NCBI GenBank assembly: GCA_019116885.1
Contig: DXAU01000019.1
Span: forward strand, 62,001-126,000
From: Candidatus Mediterraneibacter pullistercoris
GTDB taxonomy: Bacteria; Bacillota; Clostridia; Lachnospirales; Lachnospiraceae
Direction: 5' to 3'
Length of the DNA stretch: 64,000 nt
A program made the position numbers and the translations under genes. The notes beneath the pieces were generated by a model. The model saw only the letters and a list, made by a program, of their open reading frames with translations. It did not search any database and had not been told where the DNA came from. Position 1 is the first letter of the stretch, and every line of letters starts with the position of its first letter. Positions 32,958 through 42,413 of this stretch are shown in pieces.

Positions 32958-33656
32958 ATGTATAATATACTTGTATGTGATGATGACAAAGAGATCGTAG
33001 AAGCCATTGAAATATATCTTTCCCAGGAGGGGTACCATATCCTGAAAGCGTACGACGGAGTCGAGGCTCTCGGCATCCTGGAAAAGGAAGAAGTCAACCT
33101 GCTTATAATCGACGTGATGATGCCAAAACTCGATGGGATAAGAGCGACTTTAAAGATACGGGAGAAGAACAGTATTCCGATCATCATTCTGTCGGCAAAG
33201 TCTGAGGATGCGGATAAAATATTGGGTCTGAACGTAGGGGCAGACGACTATGTAACAAAGCCGTTCAGCCCGCTGGAGCTGGTGGCAAGGGTGAAATCTC
33301 AGCTGCGAAGATATAACCAGCTTGGGGGTTCAGAGCAGGGAGAGCAGGAGAAGATCTATGAGGCCGGGGGTCTGGCAATCAATGATGACCTGAAAGAAGT
33401 AACAGTAGACGGCGAACCGGTGAAACTTACGCCGATTGAGTATAATATCCTTCTGCTCCTGATGAAGAACCAGGGCCGTGTATTCTCTATCAGCCAGATA
33501 TACGAATCGATCTGGAATGAAGAGGCCATCGGGGCAGACAATACCGTGGCTGTGCATATCCGCCACATAAGGGAGAAGATCGAGATCAATCCAAAGGATC
33601 CCAGATATCTGAAAGTGGTGTGGGGAGTCGGATATAAGATCGAGAAAGGAATGTAG
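32958..33656 (+). CDS. OmpR-family response regulator
   Basis: The receiver (residues 1-115) has the acidic pair in VCDDDKE, the phospho-acceptor Asp in LLIIDVMMPKLDG and the Lys in VTKPFSPLEL. The C-terminal winged helix (about 135-230) has VKLTPIEYNILLLLMKNQGR and VHIRHIREKIEI, as in OmpR/PhoB. The 232-residue length is typical. I choose the ATG at 32958, 9 bp after AAAGGGG; a GTG two codons earlier is too close. The partner kinase starts 9 bp after the stop. Targets may include the neighbouring envelope genes (inference from position). Confidence 0.93.
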   Translation: MYNILVCDDDKEIVEAIEIYLSQEGYHILKAYDGVEALGILEKEEVNLLIIDVMMPKLDGIRATLKIREKNSIPIIILSAKSEDADKILGLNVGADDYVTKPFSPLELVARVKSQLRRYNQLGGSEQGEQEKIYEAGGLAINDDLKEVTVDGEPVKLTPIEYNILLLLMKNQGRVFSISQIYESIWNEEAIGADNTVAVHIRHIREKIEINPKDPRYLKVVWGVGYKIEKGM

Positions 33657-33665
33657 AAGGATATT

Positions 33666-36263
33666 ATGAGACAATGGTACAGAAAGACTCTGACGAAAGT
33701 CATCGTTCTGCTTGCGGGGATACTGAGCGGAGCGGCATTTGTCACTTCACTTGCTGTAGCAGTGACATTTGCAGGGACGGTCAATCCGTCACAGATCCGG
33801 AATCTGGTAAATGAGCCATACGAGGAATCTTCAGATTTTAATGCTGCGGTAGAGGGATCTGTGTCTGAGGTGTTTGAAATGCTGCGGTTCCGGGATATGT
33901 TCGAGACGGACGGATCATACAACCCGGACAAAGAAATCGACATCATGGAATACGCAGAGTCCGGCAGGATCAGCGGGAAGAACACATCAGGGATAGCCTA
34001 TACGCTGGAAGATCTGATAAAGTGGGGTGAAAAGTTTAATGCTGAAGGACAGGAAGTGTACAATGAAAATATCATAGTATGCCAGCGGGAGGACGGAACC
34101 TACTACTATTACTATCTTGAGGACTTCATTACCCGTGTTGAAAACGGAGAGCTTACGATCGAATTTGAAGATGAATACCAGACCCAGGCTGCGTTTCTGA
34201 AAGAGCTGGCTGACGGGGATACGACCGGGCTGGACAACGGATATGGATTGAGGATTTATGATTCTGAAGGAAGGGTGCAGTATACCGACTGCTGGAACTT
34301 TGGCGCGGCTCTGCGTGAAGACTATACACCTGTGGGGGCTGCAAATATTCTTCAGGCTGTAAACAGTAATCCAGAATTAAACGGGGAACTGTCAGATATT
34401 TATGATAATCTTACATTTGTGTTGTCAGAGATCTACACCAATTATCTGACTTATGAATCCGGATGGGAATATCTGGAAGAAGGAAACACGAATTTTACTT
34501 ATCTCTACGCTGACAGGACGACCAAACAGGTTTTTACAAACAGATCAGAATACGAGGCGTATAAAGACCTGGAAGATCATATCGATGAGATGAAATCAGG
34601 AGACTCTGTAAAGTATGTGATCGTTTATCCAAAGCTGAAAGATTTTGAGACTAATATGAGTATTTCTGCATCCGGAGAATGGGATGCAGTAAGATCCTAC
34701 GAGCCGAGCAGGGATTCTGAGAATATCCTTGCCGTGTCGGTCGATACTTCCTATCCGATACAGGATCAGTTTTATGAGGGGAATGAGAATTACAATGAGA
34801 ATATTCCATTTCTGAGATGGGCTCTGTTCCTGTTCTTTGCAGGCGGAACACTTTTCCTTGTATCCGCTGTATGGCTGGCGGTGACAGCCGGAAAAAATCC
34901 GGAGGACGAGGAACTGCACCTGACGGCGTTTGACCGCTGGAAGACGGAGATTTCAGCAGCCCTGGTTATCGGGCTGTGGGTGCTGGGTACATGTATCCTT
35001 GTTGCAGGGGTTACGACATTTGACATTGACAGCTGGGCGTCGGTACCTGCAGCAGTGGAATACTATGGCGCTGATACGATATCAGCGACCTATTCCACAT
35101 TATTTGCTGCGGCGATAAACATGGCTGATCTGACGGGCATATTTTTCTACGGGCTGTTCAGTTTCCTGTGTTTCTTCGCAGGATATGTGAGCCTGGTGCG
35201 GCGGATCAAGGCGAAGATTCTCTGGAAAGGCAGTCTGTTCTACGCGCTGATTTCTGTAGCAGGACAGGTGTGGAGAGAACGATCTGTTACATTGAAAGCC
35301 GCTTTGGCTGTAGCGGGATTCCTGTTTGTGCAGTGGCTGGCGATTCTGTTTCGGACGTTCCCGTTCCTGCTGCTGGCCTTTGCTGCTGATATCGCGGTCA
35401 TCTGGGCCGTACTCAGCGGAGCGGTCGCAAAGAACAGGATCAGAAAAGGGATTGAAGAGATCGCGGCCGGAAATCTGGAATACCGCATTGAGATAAAGTG
35501 GCTGCATGGGGCTGAACGGGATATCGCAGAAAAGATCAACAATATCGGAAGCGGCCTGAATAAGGCTGTGGATGAAGCAATGAGAAATGAGCGTCTGAAG
35601 ACGGATCTTATCACAAATGTATCACATGATATCAAGACGCCGCTGACTTCGATTATTAATTATGTGGACATTCTGAAGCGTTCGGATATAGCAGATGAAA
35701 AAATACGGAATTATCTGGATATTCTTGAAGCGAAGGCGCAGCGGCTGAAGACACTGACGGAAGATGTGGTAGAGGCGTCCAAGGTGAGCAGCGGAAATAT
35801 TACTCTGGAGTGTATGGATATGGATCTGCGGGAGCTGGTGCAGCAGACGGAAGGAGAGATGGCGGAGAAATTTGCCGCGCGGAGGCTGACGATGGTGCTC
35901 AATATCCCGGAAGAACCGGCAGTCATCCATGTGGATGGAAGAAGGATGTGGCGCGTCCTTGAAAATATTTTCGGGAACGCTGCCAAGTACGCGATGCCAG
36001 GAACAAGAGTCTACGCGGATCTTATCTTAAAAGACGATAAAGTAGAATTTTCTCTGAAGAATGTATCAGAACAGCAGCTCAATATCTCAGCGGATGAACT
36101 TACGGAACGTTTCATACGGGGAGATATCTCAAGGAGCACGGAAGGAAGCGGGCTTGGGCTGTCTATTGCAAAGAGCCTCACAGTGATGCAGGGCGGCGAG
36201 TTTGAACTCTATCTGGACGGGGATCTTTTCCGGGTCAATATCTGCTTTGCGAGAGTGAGATAA
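33666..36263 (+). CDS. Large sensor histidine kinase with multi-pass membrane core
   Basis: This 865-residue kinase has a first membrane segment (about 10-30), an extracellular domain of about 340 residues, then five to six membrane segments between about 375 and 585 (LFLFFAGGTLFLVSAVWLAV, ALVIGLWVLGTCILVAGV, FYGLFSFLCFFAGYVSLV), a HAMP-like linker, a dimerisation domain with the phospho-His in TNVSHDIKTPLTSI, and the ATPase domain with GSGLGLSIAKSL. The membrane core is larger than in ordinary kinases. A direct sensor of wall or membrane state is plausible. It is co-transcribed with the response regulator. Confidence 0.9.
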   Translation: MRQWYRKTLTKVIVLLAGILSGAAFVTSLAVAVTFAGTVNPSQIRNLVNEPYEESSDFNAAVEGSVSEVFEMLRFRDMFETDGSYNPDKEIDIMEYAESGRISGKNTSGIAYTLEDLIKWGEKFNAEGQEVYNENIIVCQREDGTYYYYYLEDFITRVENGELTIEFEDEYQTQAAFLKELADGDTTGLDNGYGLRIYDSEGRVQYTDCWNFGAALREDYTPVGAANILQAVNSNPELNGELSDIYDNLTFVLSEIYTNYLTYESGWEYLEEGNTNFTYLYADRTTKQVFTNRSEYEAYKDLEDHIDEMKSGDSVKYVIVYPKLKDFETNMSISASGEWDAVRSYEPSRDSENILAVSVDTSYPIQDQFYEGNENYNENIPFLRWALFLFFAGGTLFLVSAVWLAVTAGKNPEDEELHLTAFDRWKTEISAALVIGLWVLGTCILVAGVTTFDIDSWASVPAAVEYYGADTISATYSTLFAAAINMADLTGIFFYGLFSFLCFFAGYVSLVRRIKAKILWKGSLFYALISVAGQVWRERSVTLKAALAVAGFLFVQWLAILFRTFPFLLLAFAADIAVIWAVLSGAVAKNRIRKGIEEIAAGNLEYRIEIKWLHGAERDIAEKINNIGSGLNKAVDEAMRNERLKTDLITNVSHDIKTPLTSIINYVDILKRSDIADEKIRNYLDILEAKAQRLKTLTEDVVEASKVSSGNITLECMDMDLRELVQQTEGEMAEKFAARRLTMVLNIPEEPAVIHVDGRRMWRVLENIFGNAAKYAMPGTRVYADLILKDDKVEFSLKNVSEQQLNISADELTERFIRGDISRSTEGSGLGLSIAKSLTVMQGGEFELYLDGDLFRVNICFARVR

Positions 36264-36278
36264 AAATACAAGGAATTA

Positions 36279-36307
36279 TTGCAAAAGTACCTCTCAAATG
36301 ATACGAT
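36279..36307 (+). promoter_or_regulatory. Promoter of the CapA-like gene
   Basis: TTGCAA (36279-36284), 17 bases, TACGAT (36302-36307), starting 16 bp after the kinase stop and 68 bp before the capA-like start. Confidence 0.55.
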
Positions 36308-36374
36308 GAAATCATCTACTGTGGGAAAAAGAATGATCCCGCCCGGAGCGGGGCATTATGAGAGGTGACTTAAG

Positions 36375-37562
36375 ATGAACCAGGGGGAAGTCAGAAGAAA
36401 CGGAAGCCGCAGGCCGGTGAGCCGCGAAGAGAGGATGCGCCGCAGGATGCAGAGGCTCCGGCGGCGCAGACGGATCGCCATCGCTATTATGTGCGGCATC
36501 GTGCTGGTGCTGATCCTGATTATTGCCGGAATTGTGGCGCTTGTAAGACATTTTACAGGCGGGAGTGGCAACAGCGGCCAGAGCGGCGGCCAGGCGGCAG
36601 ACCTGACGATTGAAGAACAGCAGGCGCAAGAGGAGAAAAATGCGGAAACGGCCGAACCAGTCTCTATTACAGTCAGCGCGGCCGGGGACTGTACGCTTGG
36701 CACAGACGAATATTTTAACGCGAGCACGAGTCTGAACGCGTTTTATGACATCAATGGTGCAGAATATTTCTTCCAGAATGTCAAGCAGGTTTTCGATGCG
36801 GATGATCTTACGATCGTAAACATGGAAGGAACTCTTACAGAGGAGACGGCGCGGCAGGATAAGACATATGCTTTCAAGGGTCCTGCTGAATATGCCCGGA
36901 TTCTGACGTCAGGGGGAGTGGAAGCGGCGAATCTTGCCAATAACCACAGCAGCGACTATGGAGAGAAGAGTTATACAGATACAATAGAAGCCCTGGATGC
37001 GGCAGGGATTACGAATTTCGGATATGATAGGACTGCGGTCATGGACGTAAACGGTGTGAAAGTCGGCCTGGTCGGAACTTACGAGCTGGCGGACGGCATG
37101 GGATGCGAGGATGAGATGATCGCAAACATCAAGTCTGTGGAAGAACAGGGCGCCCAGGTTGTGATCGTAAGTTTTCACTGGGGACTTGAGAAACAGAACT
37201 ATCCCACAGAAAACCAGGTGAACCTTGCTCATTCAGCCATCGACAACGGAGCCGATCTTGTACTTGGACATCATCCCCATGTACTTGAGGGGATCGAAGT
37301 CTACAACGGTAAAAATATCGTGTACAGTCTCGGTAATTTCTGCTTTGGCGGAAACAGCAATCCGTCAGATAAGGATACAATGATCTTTCAGCAGACATTT
37401 ACTGTGCAGAACGGGGAACTAATCGAGGACAATGTGACGAATATCATCCCATGCTCCATATCCTCCGACTCATCATACAACAATTATCAGCCGACTCCCC
37501 TGGAGGGTGACGCGGCTGAACGGGTAAGAGGCCGGATCGAGGAGTACAGCAGCGGGTTCTGA
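36375..37562 (+). CDS. CapA-family membrane protein (poly-gamma-glutamate/metallophosphatase fold)
   Basis: CapA/PgsA proteins have a calcineurin-like metallophosphatase fold and take part in capsule polymer export. The 395-residue protein has a very basic N-terminus (SREERMRRRMQRLRRRRRIA), one membrane segment (about 38-58), and the outside CapA domain: VSAAGDCTLGTDEYF, LTIVNMEGTLT, ANLANNHSSDYG, VSFHWGLEK, LVLGHHPHVLEGIE and YSLGNFCFGG. These fit the family's metal-site motifs. No other capsule genes are nearby, so the substrate is open. Many Clostridia have stand-alone CapA homologues. The ATG follows GAGGTGA. Confidence 0.87.
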   Translation: MNQGEVRRNGSRRPVSREERMRRRMQRLRRRRRIAIAIMCGIVLVLILIIAGIVALVRHFTGGSGNSGQSGGQAADLTIEEQQAQEEKNAETAEPVSITVSAAGDCTLGTDEYFNASTSLNAFYDINGAEYFFQNVKQVFDADDLTIVNMEGTLTEETARQDKTYAFKGPAEYARILTSGGVEAANLANNHSSDYGEKSYTDTIEALDAAGITNFGYDRTAVMDVNGVKVGLVGTYELADGMGCEDEMIANIKSVEEQGAQVVIVSFHWGLEKQNYPTENQVNLAHSAIDNGADLVLGHHPHVLEGIEVYNGKNIVYSLGNFCFGGNSNPSDKDTMIFQQTFTVQNGELIEDNVTNIIPCSISSDSSYNNYQPTPLEGDAAERVRGRIEEYSSGF

Positions 37563-37611
37563 GCGGAGGATCCAACAGGGCAGAGCATTGACAGGACTGA
37601 AGCTGCCGGGC

Positions 37612-37640
37612 TTGACATCAGGGGTTCCATGTGCTAACCT
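37612..37640 (+). promoter_or_regulatory. Promoter of metG
   Basis: TTGACA (37612-37617), 17 bases, TAACCT (37635-37640), with an extended -10 TG at 37631-37633 (TGC before TAACCT). It gives a transcript starting near 37647, only about 45 bases before the T-box antiterminator. Confidence 0.65.
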
Positions 37641-37646
37641 TTCTAA

Positions 37647-37757
37647 TGAATGAAAAGATCATACAGATCGGCAAAGGCAATGACGAAGAGAAGTGGTAAC
37701 ACGGTTTATGCCCGTCTTCTGAATTCTTATCTATAGGATTAAGAGGACGGGTTTTTT
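37647..37757 (+). promoter_or_regulatory. Short T-box-like leader of metG
   Basis: The leader contains a T-box antiterminator: GAAG (37690-37693) pairs with CTTC (37716-37719), ACGG (37701-37704) with CCGT (37712-37715), enclosing the 7-base bulge TGGTAAC (37694-37700). The bulge's UGGU can pair with a tRNA ACCA end. The competing terminator is CCCGTC (37711-37716) with GACGGG (37746-37751) and T6. Between the promoter and this element there are only about 45 bases, too few for a normal Stem I with its specifier loop. A met codon (ATG) occurs within this stretch. The antiterminator is well supported; the tRNA(Met) specificity is inferred from metG. Confidence 0.75.
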
Positions 37758-37827
37758 GCACTTCGGGCACAGACTCGTGGGCAGGGACAGGGTAAAATCC
37801 GGTTTGGGACACCCTGAAGTTTGATTT

Positions 37828-37860
37828 GGGACGTAGTAAAACCTGAAATGACTACGTCCC
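37828..37860 (+). other. Perfect inverted repeat just before metG
   Basis: GGGACGTAGT (37828-37837) and ACTACGTCCC (37851-37860) form a perfect 10-bp stem with a 13-base loop, ending 5 bp before AGGGAGG, the ribosome site. A second small hairpin (CAGGGT...ACCCTG) lies just upstream. It follows the T-box terminator, so only read-through transcripts carry it. It may be a processing or stability element; its role is unknown. Confidence 0.6.
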
Positions 37861-37874
37861 CAAGGGAGGTTATT

Positions 37875-39797
37875 ATGTCAGAGAATCAGAAACCAAAGTA
37901 TTACATCACTACGGCAATCGCCTACACATCAGGCAAGCCGCACATCGGGAACACGTATGAGATCGTCCTTGCGGACGCTATTGCCCGCTACAAGAGAAGC
38001 CAGGGATATGACGTGTTCTTTCAGACAGGTACGGACGAGCATGGTCAGAAGATCGAGCTGAAAGCGGACGAAGCCGGGATCACGCCGAAGGAATTTGTGG
38101 ACAATGTCTCTACTGAGATCAAGAGAATATGGGATCTGATGGACACATCTTATGACAAGTTTATCCGCACGACGGACGCGGACCACGAGAGACAGGTACA
38201 GAAGATCTTCAGGAAACTGTACGATCAGGGAGATATTTACAAGGGACACTATGAAGGAATGTACTGCACTCCGTGTGAGTCGTTCTTTACAGAGTCTCAG
38301 CTTGTCGACGGCAAATGCCCGGACTGCGGACGTGAGGTGCAGCCGGCGAAAGAGGAAGCGTATTTCTTCAAGATGAGCAAATATGCGGACCGCCTGATCG
38401 AGCATATCAACACGCATCCTGAGTTTATCCAGCCGGTGTCCAGGAAAAATGAGATGATGAACAACTTCCTGCTCCCGGGCCTGCAGGATCTGTGCGTGTC
38501 CAGGACATCCTTTAAATGGGGAATCCCGGTTGACTTCGATCCGAAGCACGTGACTTACGTGTGGCTTGACGCGCTGACAAACTACATCACCGGAATCGGG
38601 TATGACACAGACGGCAGCAGTACGGAGCAGTTTCATAAACTGTGGCCGGCAGACCTGCATCTGATCGGAAAGGATATCATCCGTTTCCATACGATCTACT
38701 GGCCGATTTTCCTGATGGCTTTAGACCTGCCGCTTCCGAAGCAGGTGTTCGGCCACCCGTGGCTCCTGCAGGGCGACGGCAAGATGAGCAAGTCCAAGGG
38801 AAATGTGCTTTATGCGGACGAACTGGTTGACTTCTTCGGCGTGGACGCAGTGCGTTATTTCGTGCTTCACGAGATGCCCTTTGAGAACGACGGAGTGATC
38901 ACATGGGAGCTGATGGCAGAGCGTCTGAACTCGGATCTTGCAAATACACTTGGAAACCTTGTAAACCGTACAGTTTCCATGACAAATAAATACTTTGGCG
39001 GTACGGTGACAGACAAAGGCGTCACAGAGGAAGTGGATGCGGATCTCAAGTCTGTGATTGAGAACACACCGAAAACAGTCGGGGAAAAGATGGACGGATT
39101 AAGAGTTGCGGACGCAATTACAGAGATATTCAATCTGTTCAAACGCTGCAACAAATACATCGATGAGACGATGCCGTGGGCTCTTGCAAAAGACGAGGCG
39201 AAGAAGGACCGTCTGGAGACTGTGCTGTGGAATCTCATCCTGGGCATTTCCGCAGGAGCAGAACTCCTGGAATCCTTCATGCCGTCAACGAGCAAAAAGA
39301 TTCTGGAGCAGCTCGGAGGCGGGCACGTGACGGACAAACCGGAGATCCTCTTCCAGAGACTGGATCTCGAAGAGCTTATGAAGAAAGTGGAGGAACTTCA
39401 CCCACACGCAGAAGATCCGGATACGGAGAACAGAGGTGAGGAGAAAGCTGTGATTGATATCGAGCCGAAAGAGGAGATTACATTTGAACAGTTCGGGACA
39501 ATGCAGTTTCAGGTAGGCGAGATCATCGCATGCGAAGAGGTGAAAAAGTCAAAAAAACTTCTCTGCTCCAAGGTGCAGATCGGAAGCCAGGTGAAGCAGA
39601 TCGTGTCCGGTATCAAGGCATACTATACGCCGGAAGAGATGGTCGGGAAGAAAGTGATGGTGCTTGTGAATTTAAAGCCTGCCAAACTGGCAGGAGTGCT
39701 TTCCGAGGGAATGATCCTGTGCGCGGAAGATGCGGACGGCAATCTGTCACTTGTAGTTCCGGAGAAAGATATGCCGTCAGGAGCGGAAATCCGCTAG
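37875..39797 (+). CDS. metG: Methionyl-tRNA synthetase
   Basis: MetG attaches methionine to tRNA(Met). The 640-residue protein has the class I signatures YTSGKPHIGNT (HIGH) and KMSKSKGN (KMSKS), a zinc site with two Cys-x2-Cys pairs (CTPC, CPDC) in the connecting insert, and the anticodon-binding helical domain (about 385-520). The C-terminal 105 residues are an EMAP/Trbp111-type tRNA-binding domain (FEQFGTMQFQVGEIIACEEV), found in the dimeric form of the enzyme. I choose ATG at 37875, after AAGGGAGG; the longer upstream frame contains the inverted repeat and is not translated. A T-box-like leader precedes it. Confidence 0.97.
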   Translation: MSENQKPKYYITTAIAYTSGKPHIGNTYEIVLADAIARYKRSQGYDVFFQTGTDEHGQKIELKADEAGITPKEFVDNVSTEIKRIWDLMDTSYDKFIRTTDADHERQVQKIFRKLYDQGDIYKGHYEGMYCTPCESFFTESQLVDGKCPDCGREVQPAKEEAYFFKMSKYADRLIEHINTHPEFIQPVSRKNEMMNNFLLPGLQDLCVSRTSFKWGIPVDFDPKHVTYVWLDALTNYITGIGYDTDGSSTEQFHKLWPADLHLIGKDIIRFHTIYWPIFLMALDLPLPKQVFGHPWLLQGDGKMSKSKGNVLYADELVDFFGVDAVRYFVLHEMPFENDGVITWELMAERLNSDLANTLGNLVNRTVSMTNKYFGGTVTDKGVTEEVDADLKSVIENTPKTVGEKMDGLRVADAITEIFNLFKRCNKYIDETMPWALAKDEAKKDRLETVLWNLILGISAGAELLESFMPSTSKKILEQLGGGHVTDKPEILFQRLDLEELMKKVEELHPHAEDPDTENRGEEKAVIDIEPKEEITFEQFGTMQFQVGEIIACEEVKKSKKLLCSKVQIGSQVKQIVSGIKAYYTPEEMVGKKVMVLVNLKPAKLAGVLSEGMILCAEDADGNLSLVVPEKDMPSGAEIR

Positions 39798-39855
39798 TGC
39801 GGCAGCACAGATGCTGTGACAAAGAGCAGCATATATAAAATAATTATAAATTCTA

Positions 39856-39884
39856 TTGACATTTTCAGCGATACACGGTAAAGT
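39856..39884 (+). promoter_or_regulatory. Promoter of the S-box/metK transcript
   Basis: TTGACA (39856-39861), 17 bases, TAAAGT (39879-39884). It lies about 38 bp before the conserved 5' strand of the riboswitch. Confidence 0.7.
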
Positions 39885-39921
39885 TTTTTGATGAAACAAA
39901 ATTAAATCATGAAGACTTTCT

Positions 39922-40063
39922 CTTATTCAGAGCAGTGGAGATACAAAGGATCTGAGAAGCTGCGGCAACCCCTTATAAGGAAGGTGCCAACCTGAGCGAG
40001 TGATCGAACAATAAGAGGATTGTTGTGATAGATCGGCAGTCCGCTTTTTGCGGACTGTTTTCG
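39922..40063 (+). promoter_or_regulatory. SAM-I (S-box) riboswitch with terminator, upstream of metK
   Basis: The conserved S-box parts are present in order: CTTATTCAGAG at 39922, GGCAACC at 39964, AAGGTGCCAACCTG at 39980, and AATAAGAG at 40010, whose AATAAG pairs with CTTATT to close the P1 stem. A terminator follows (CAGTCCGC 40037-40044 with GCGGACTG 40050-40057, then TTTTC). High S-adenosylmethionine is known to favour P1 and so termination in this class. It controls metK and, if the transcript runs on, the two-component genes behind it. Confidence 0.92.
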
Positions 40064-40156
40064 TTTGTATGACAAACGTCCGGAAGAGAAAGTTGAATCA
40101 GTCTGTCTGCACAGATATGCGGGCAGACCGTCTGACAAGAAAGGAGAAATTATTGT

Positions 40157-41344
40157 ATGGAAAAGTTATTGTTTACATCTGAATCAGTTACGGAGGGACA
40201 TCCGGATAAGATGTGTGACCAGATCTCAGATGCGATTCTGGATGCCCTTATGGAGCAGGACCCGATGAGCCGGGTTGCATGCGAGACATGCTGTACAACG
40301 GGAATGGTCATGGTAATGGGAGAGATCACCACAAAAGCATACGTAGATATTCCAAAGATTGTCCGGAATACAGTGCGTGAGATCGGATATACAAGAGGAA
40401 AATATGGTTTCGATGCGGATACGTGCGGAGTGATCACAACTATTGACGAGCAGTCTGCGGATATCGCTATGGGTGTGGACAAGGCGCTCGAGGCGAAGAT
40501 GCATAAGATGTCAGAGGCGGACATAGAAGCAATAGGAGCAGGAGACCAGGGAATGATGTTCGGATATGCTTCTGATGAGACAGAAGAGTATATGCCGTAT
40601 CCCATTGCCATGGCGCATAAGCTGGCGCTGCGTCTGACACAGGTGAGAAAAGACGGGACGCTCCCGTATCTGCGTCCTGACGGAAAGACTCAGGTGACGG
40701 TGGAATATGACGAAAATAATACACCGAAACGTCTGGATGCAGTTGTGCTCTCTACACAGCATGATCCCGAGGCGACACAGGAGCAGATCCATGCAGACAT
40801 CAAAAAGTATGTTTTTGATGAGATCCTGCCGTCTGACATGGTGGATGAGGACACAAAATTCTTTATCAATCCAACAGGAAGATTCGTTATCGGCGGCCCC
40901 CATGGAGACAGCGGACTGACAGGACGCAAGATCATTGTAGACACATACGGCGGCATGGCCCGTCACGGGGGAGGAGCATTTTCGGGAAAAGACTGCACGA
41001 AAGTGGACCGATCCGCGGCATATGCGGCCCGGTATGCGGCAAAGAACATCGTGGCGGCAGGTCTGGCAAACCGCTGTGAGATCCAGCTTTCCTATGCAAT
41101 CGGCGTAGCACAGCCGACTTCGATCTCTGTTGAGACGTTCGGTACAGGAAAAGTTTCTGATGCGAAACTTGTAGAGATCATCCGCGAGAACTTTGATCTG
41201 CGTCCGGCAGGTATCATCCGGATGCTGGATCTGCGCAGGCCGATCTATAAACAGACGGCGGCATACGGCCATTTCGGACGGACTGATCTGGATCTTCCGT
41301 GGGAGAGGCTGGATAAGGCTGATGAGCTGAAGAAATATCTGTAA
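40157..41344 (+). CDS. metK: S-adenosylmethionine synthetase
   Basis: MetK makes S-adenosylmethionine from methionine and ATP. The 395-residue protein has the family signatures [16 protein letters not shown] near the start, [12 protein letters not shown] and [16 protein letters not shown]. Length and motifs are normal. The ATG follows AAGGAG. It is placed behind an S-box riboswitch, giving end-product feedback. No terminator is seen before the histidine kinase gene, which starts 14 bp after the stop. Confidence 0.97.
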   Translation: MEKLLFTSESVTEGHPDKMCDQISDAILDALMEQDPMSRVACETCCTTGMVMVMGEITTKAYVDIPKIVRNTVREIGYTRGKYGFDADTCGVITTIDEQSADIAMGVDKALEAKMHKMSEADIEAIGAGDQGMMFGYASDETEEYMPYPIAMAHKLALRLTQVRKDGTLPYLRPDGKTQVTVEYDENNTPKRLDAVVLSTQHDPEATQEQIHADIKKYVFDEILPSDMVDEDTKFFINPTGRFVIGGPHGDSGLTGRKIIVDTYGGMARHGGGAFSGKDCTKVDRSAAYAARYAAKNIVAAGLANRCEIQLSYAIGVAQPTSISVETFGTGKVSDAKLVEIIRENFDLRPAGIIRMLDLRRPIYKQTAAYGHFGRTDLDLPWERLDKADELKKYL

Positions 41345-41357
41345 GAAGGAGTCCCTG

Positions 41358-42413
41358 ATGAAACTCAGAACAAAACTGATCATTGTATTTATGGCGGTCA
41401 TGATCCTTCCAATGTTCTTTATGACGATTGCCGTACACACGCTGGGAACAGATGAAGCGAGCGAGATACAGCAGCTTTATATGATGCTTGTATTTCTTAC
41501 AACAGCGCTTCTGATCTACTGGATCTACAGATCGGTATCCGTGCCGCTGACGAAGCTTCAGAAAGCGGCACGCAATATAACGGAAGGTAATCTGGATTTT
41601 GAGATCAGACAGGAGTCGGATGACGAGATCGGACAGCTTTGTCTGGATTTTGAAGAGATGCGCCTGCGCCTTAAAGCCAATGCAGAAGAGAAAGTACGGT
41701 TTGACAGGGAAAACAAGGAACTCATCAGTAATATTTCCCACGATTTAAAAACGCCGATCACTGCGATCAAAGGTTATGTGGAGGGCATCATGGACGGTGT
41801 GGCAGATACGCCGGAAAAGATGGACAGATATATTAAGACCATATATAATAAGGCTAATGAGATGGATCTTCTTATAAACGAGCTGACGCTGTATTCAAAG
41901 ATTGACACGAACAGAATTCCTTATAATTTCGCAACAATCTCTGCTGAAGATTATTTTGAAGACTGCGCAGCCGATCTCCATATGGAACTTGAAGCGAAAG
42001 GTGTATCTTTCAGCTATCGCAACGCCATGGAAGAAGACTGTAAAGTGATCGTTGATCCGGAGCAGCTCAGAAGGGTTATCAATAATATCGTATCAAATTC
42101 CCTGAAATACATGGACAAACCAAAGGGTAAGATCACGATGGAAGTAAAGGATGTGGGAGATTTCGTCCAGATTGAGCTGGGCGACAATGGAAAGGGCATT
42201 GCTGCGAAAGACCTGCCGTATATATTTGACAGATTTTACCGCACAGATGCGTCGAGAAATTCGTCGAAAGGCGGAAGCGGCATCGGACTTTCCATTGTAA
42301 AAAAGATCGTCGAGGAGCACGGAGGCAATATCTGGGCCACCAGTGATGAGGGCGCTGGTACGACAATGTATTTTGTGATCAGAAAATATCAGGAGGTACC
42401 GATTGATGAGTAA
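41358..42413 (+). CDS. Sensor histidine kinase co-transcribed with metK
   Basis: The 351-residue kinase has two N-terminal membrane segments (about 8-26 and 38-56) with only a short loop between them, a HAMP domain (PLTKLQKAARNITEGNLDFE), the phospho-His in ISNISHDLKTPITAI and the ATPase motifs DNGKGI and GSGIGLSIVKKI. With no real extracellular domain, it may sense a signal inside the membrane or cytoplasm. AAGGAG precedes the ATG. Its 14-bp distance from metK and the lack of a terminator suggest SAM-riboswitch control. The regulator gene overlaps its end by 8 bp. Confidence 0.92.
   Translation: MKLRTKLIIVFMAVMILPMFFMTIAVHTLGTDEASEIQQLYMMLVFLTTALLIYWIYRSVSVPLTKLQKAARNITEGNLDFEIRQESDDEIGQLCLDFEEMRLRLKANAEEKVRFDRENKELISNISHDLKTPITAIKGYVEGIMDGVADTPEKMDRYIKTIYNKANEMDLLINELTLYSKIDTNRIPYNFATISAEDYFEDCAADLHMELEAKGVSFSYRNAMEEDCKVIVDPEQLRRVINNIVSNSLKYMDKPKGKITMEVKDVGDFVQIELGDNGKGIAAKDLPYIFDRFYRTDASRNSSKGGSGIGLSIVKKIVEEHGGNIWATSDEGAGTTMYFVIRKYQEVPIDE

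Noticed and set aside
37929-38690. Minus-strand frame opposite metG
   Set aside because: The metG coding sequence is complete and motif-rich; the antisense frame has no homology I can see.
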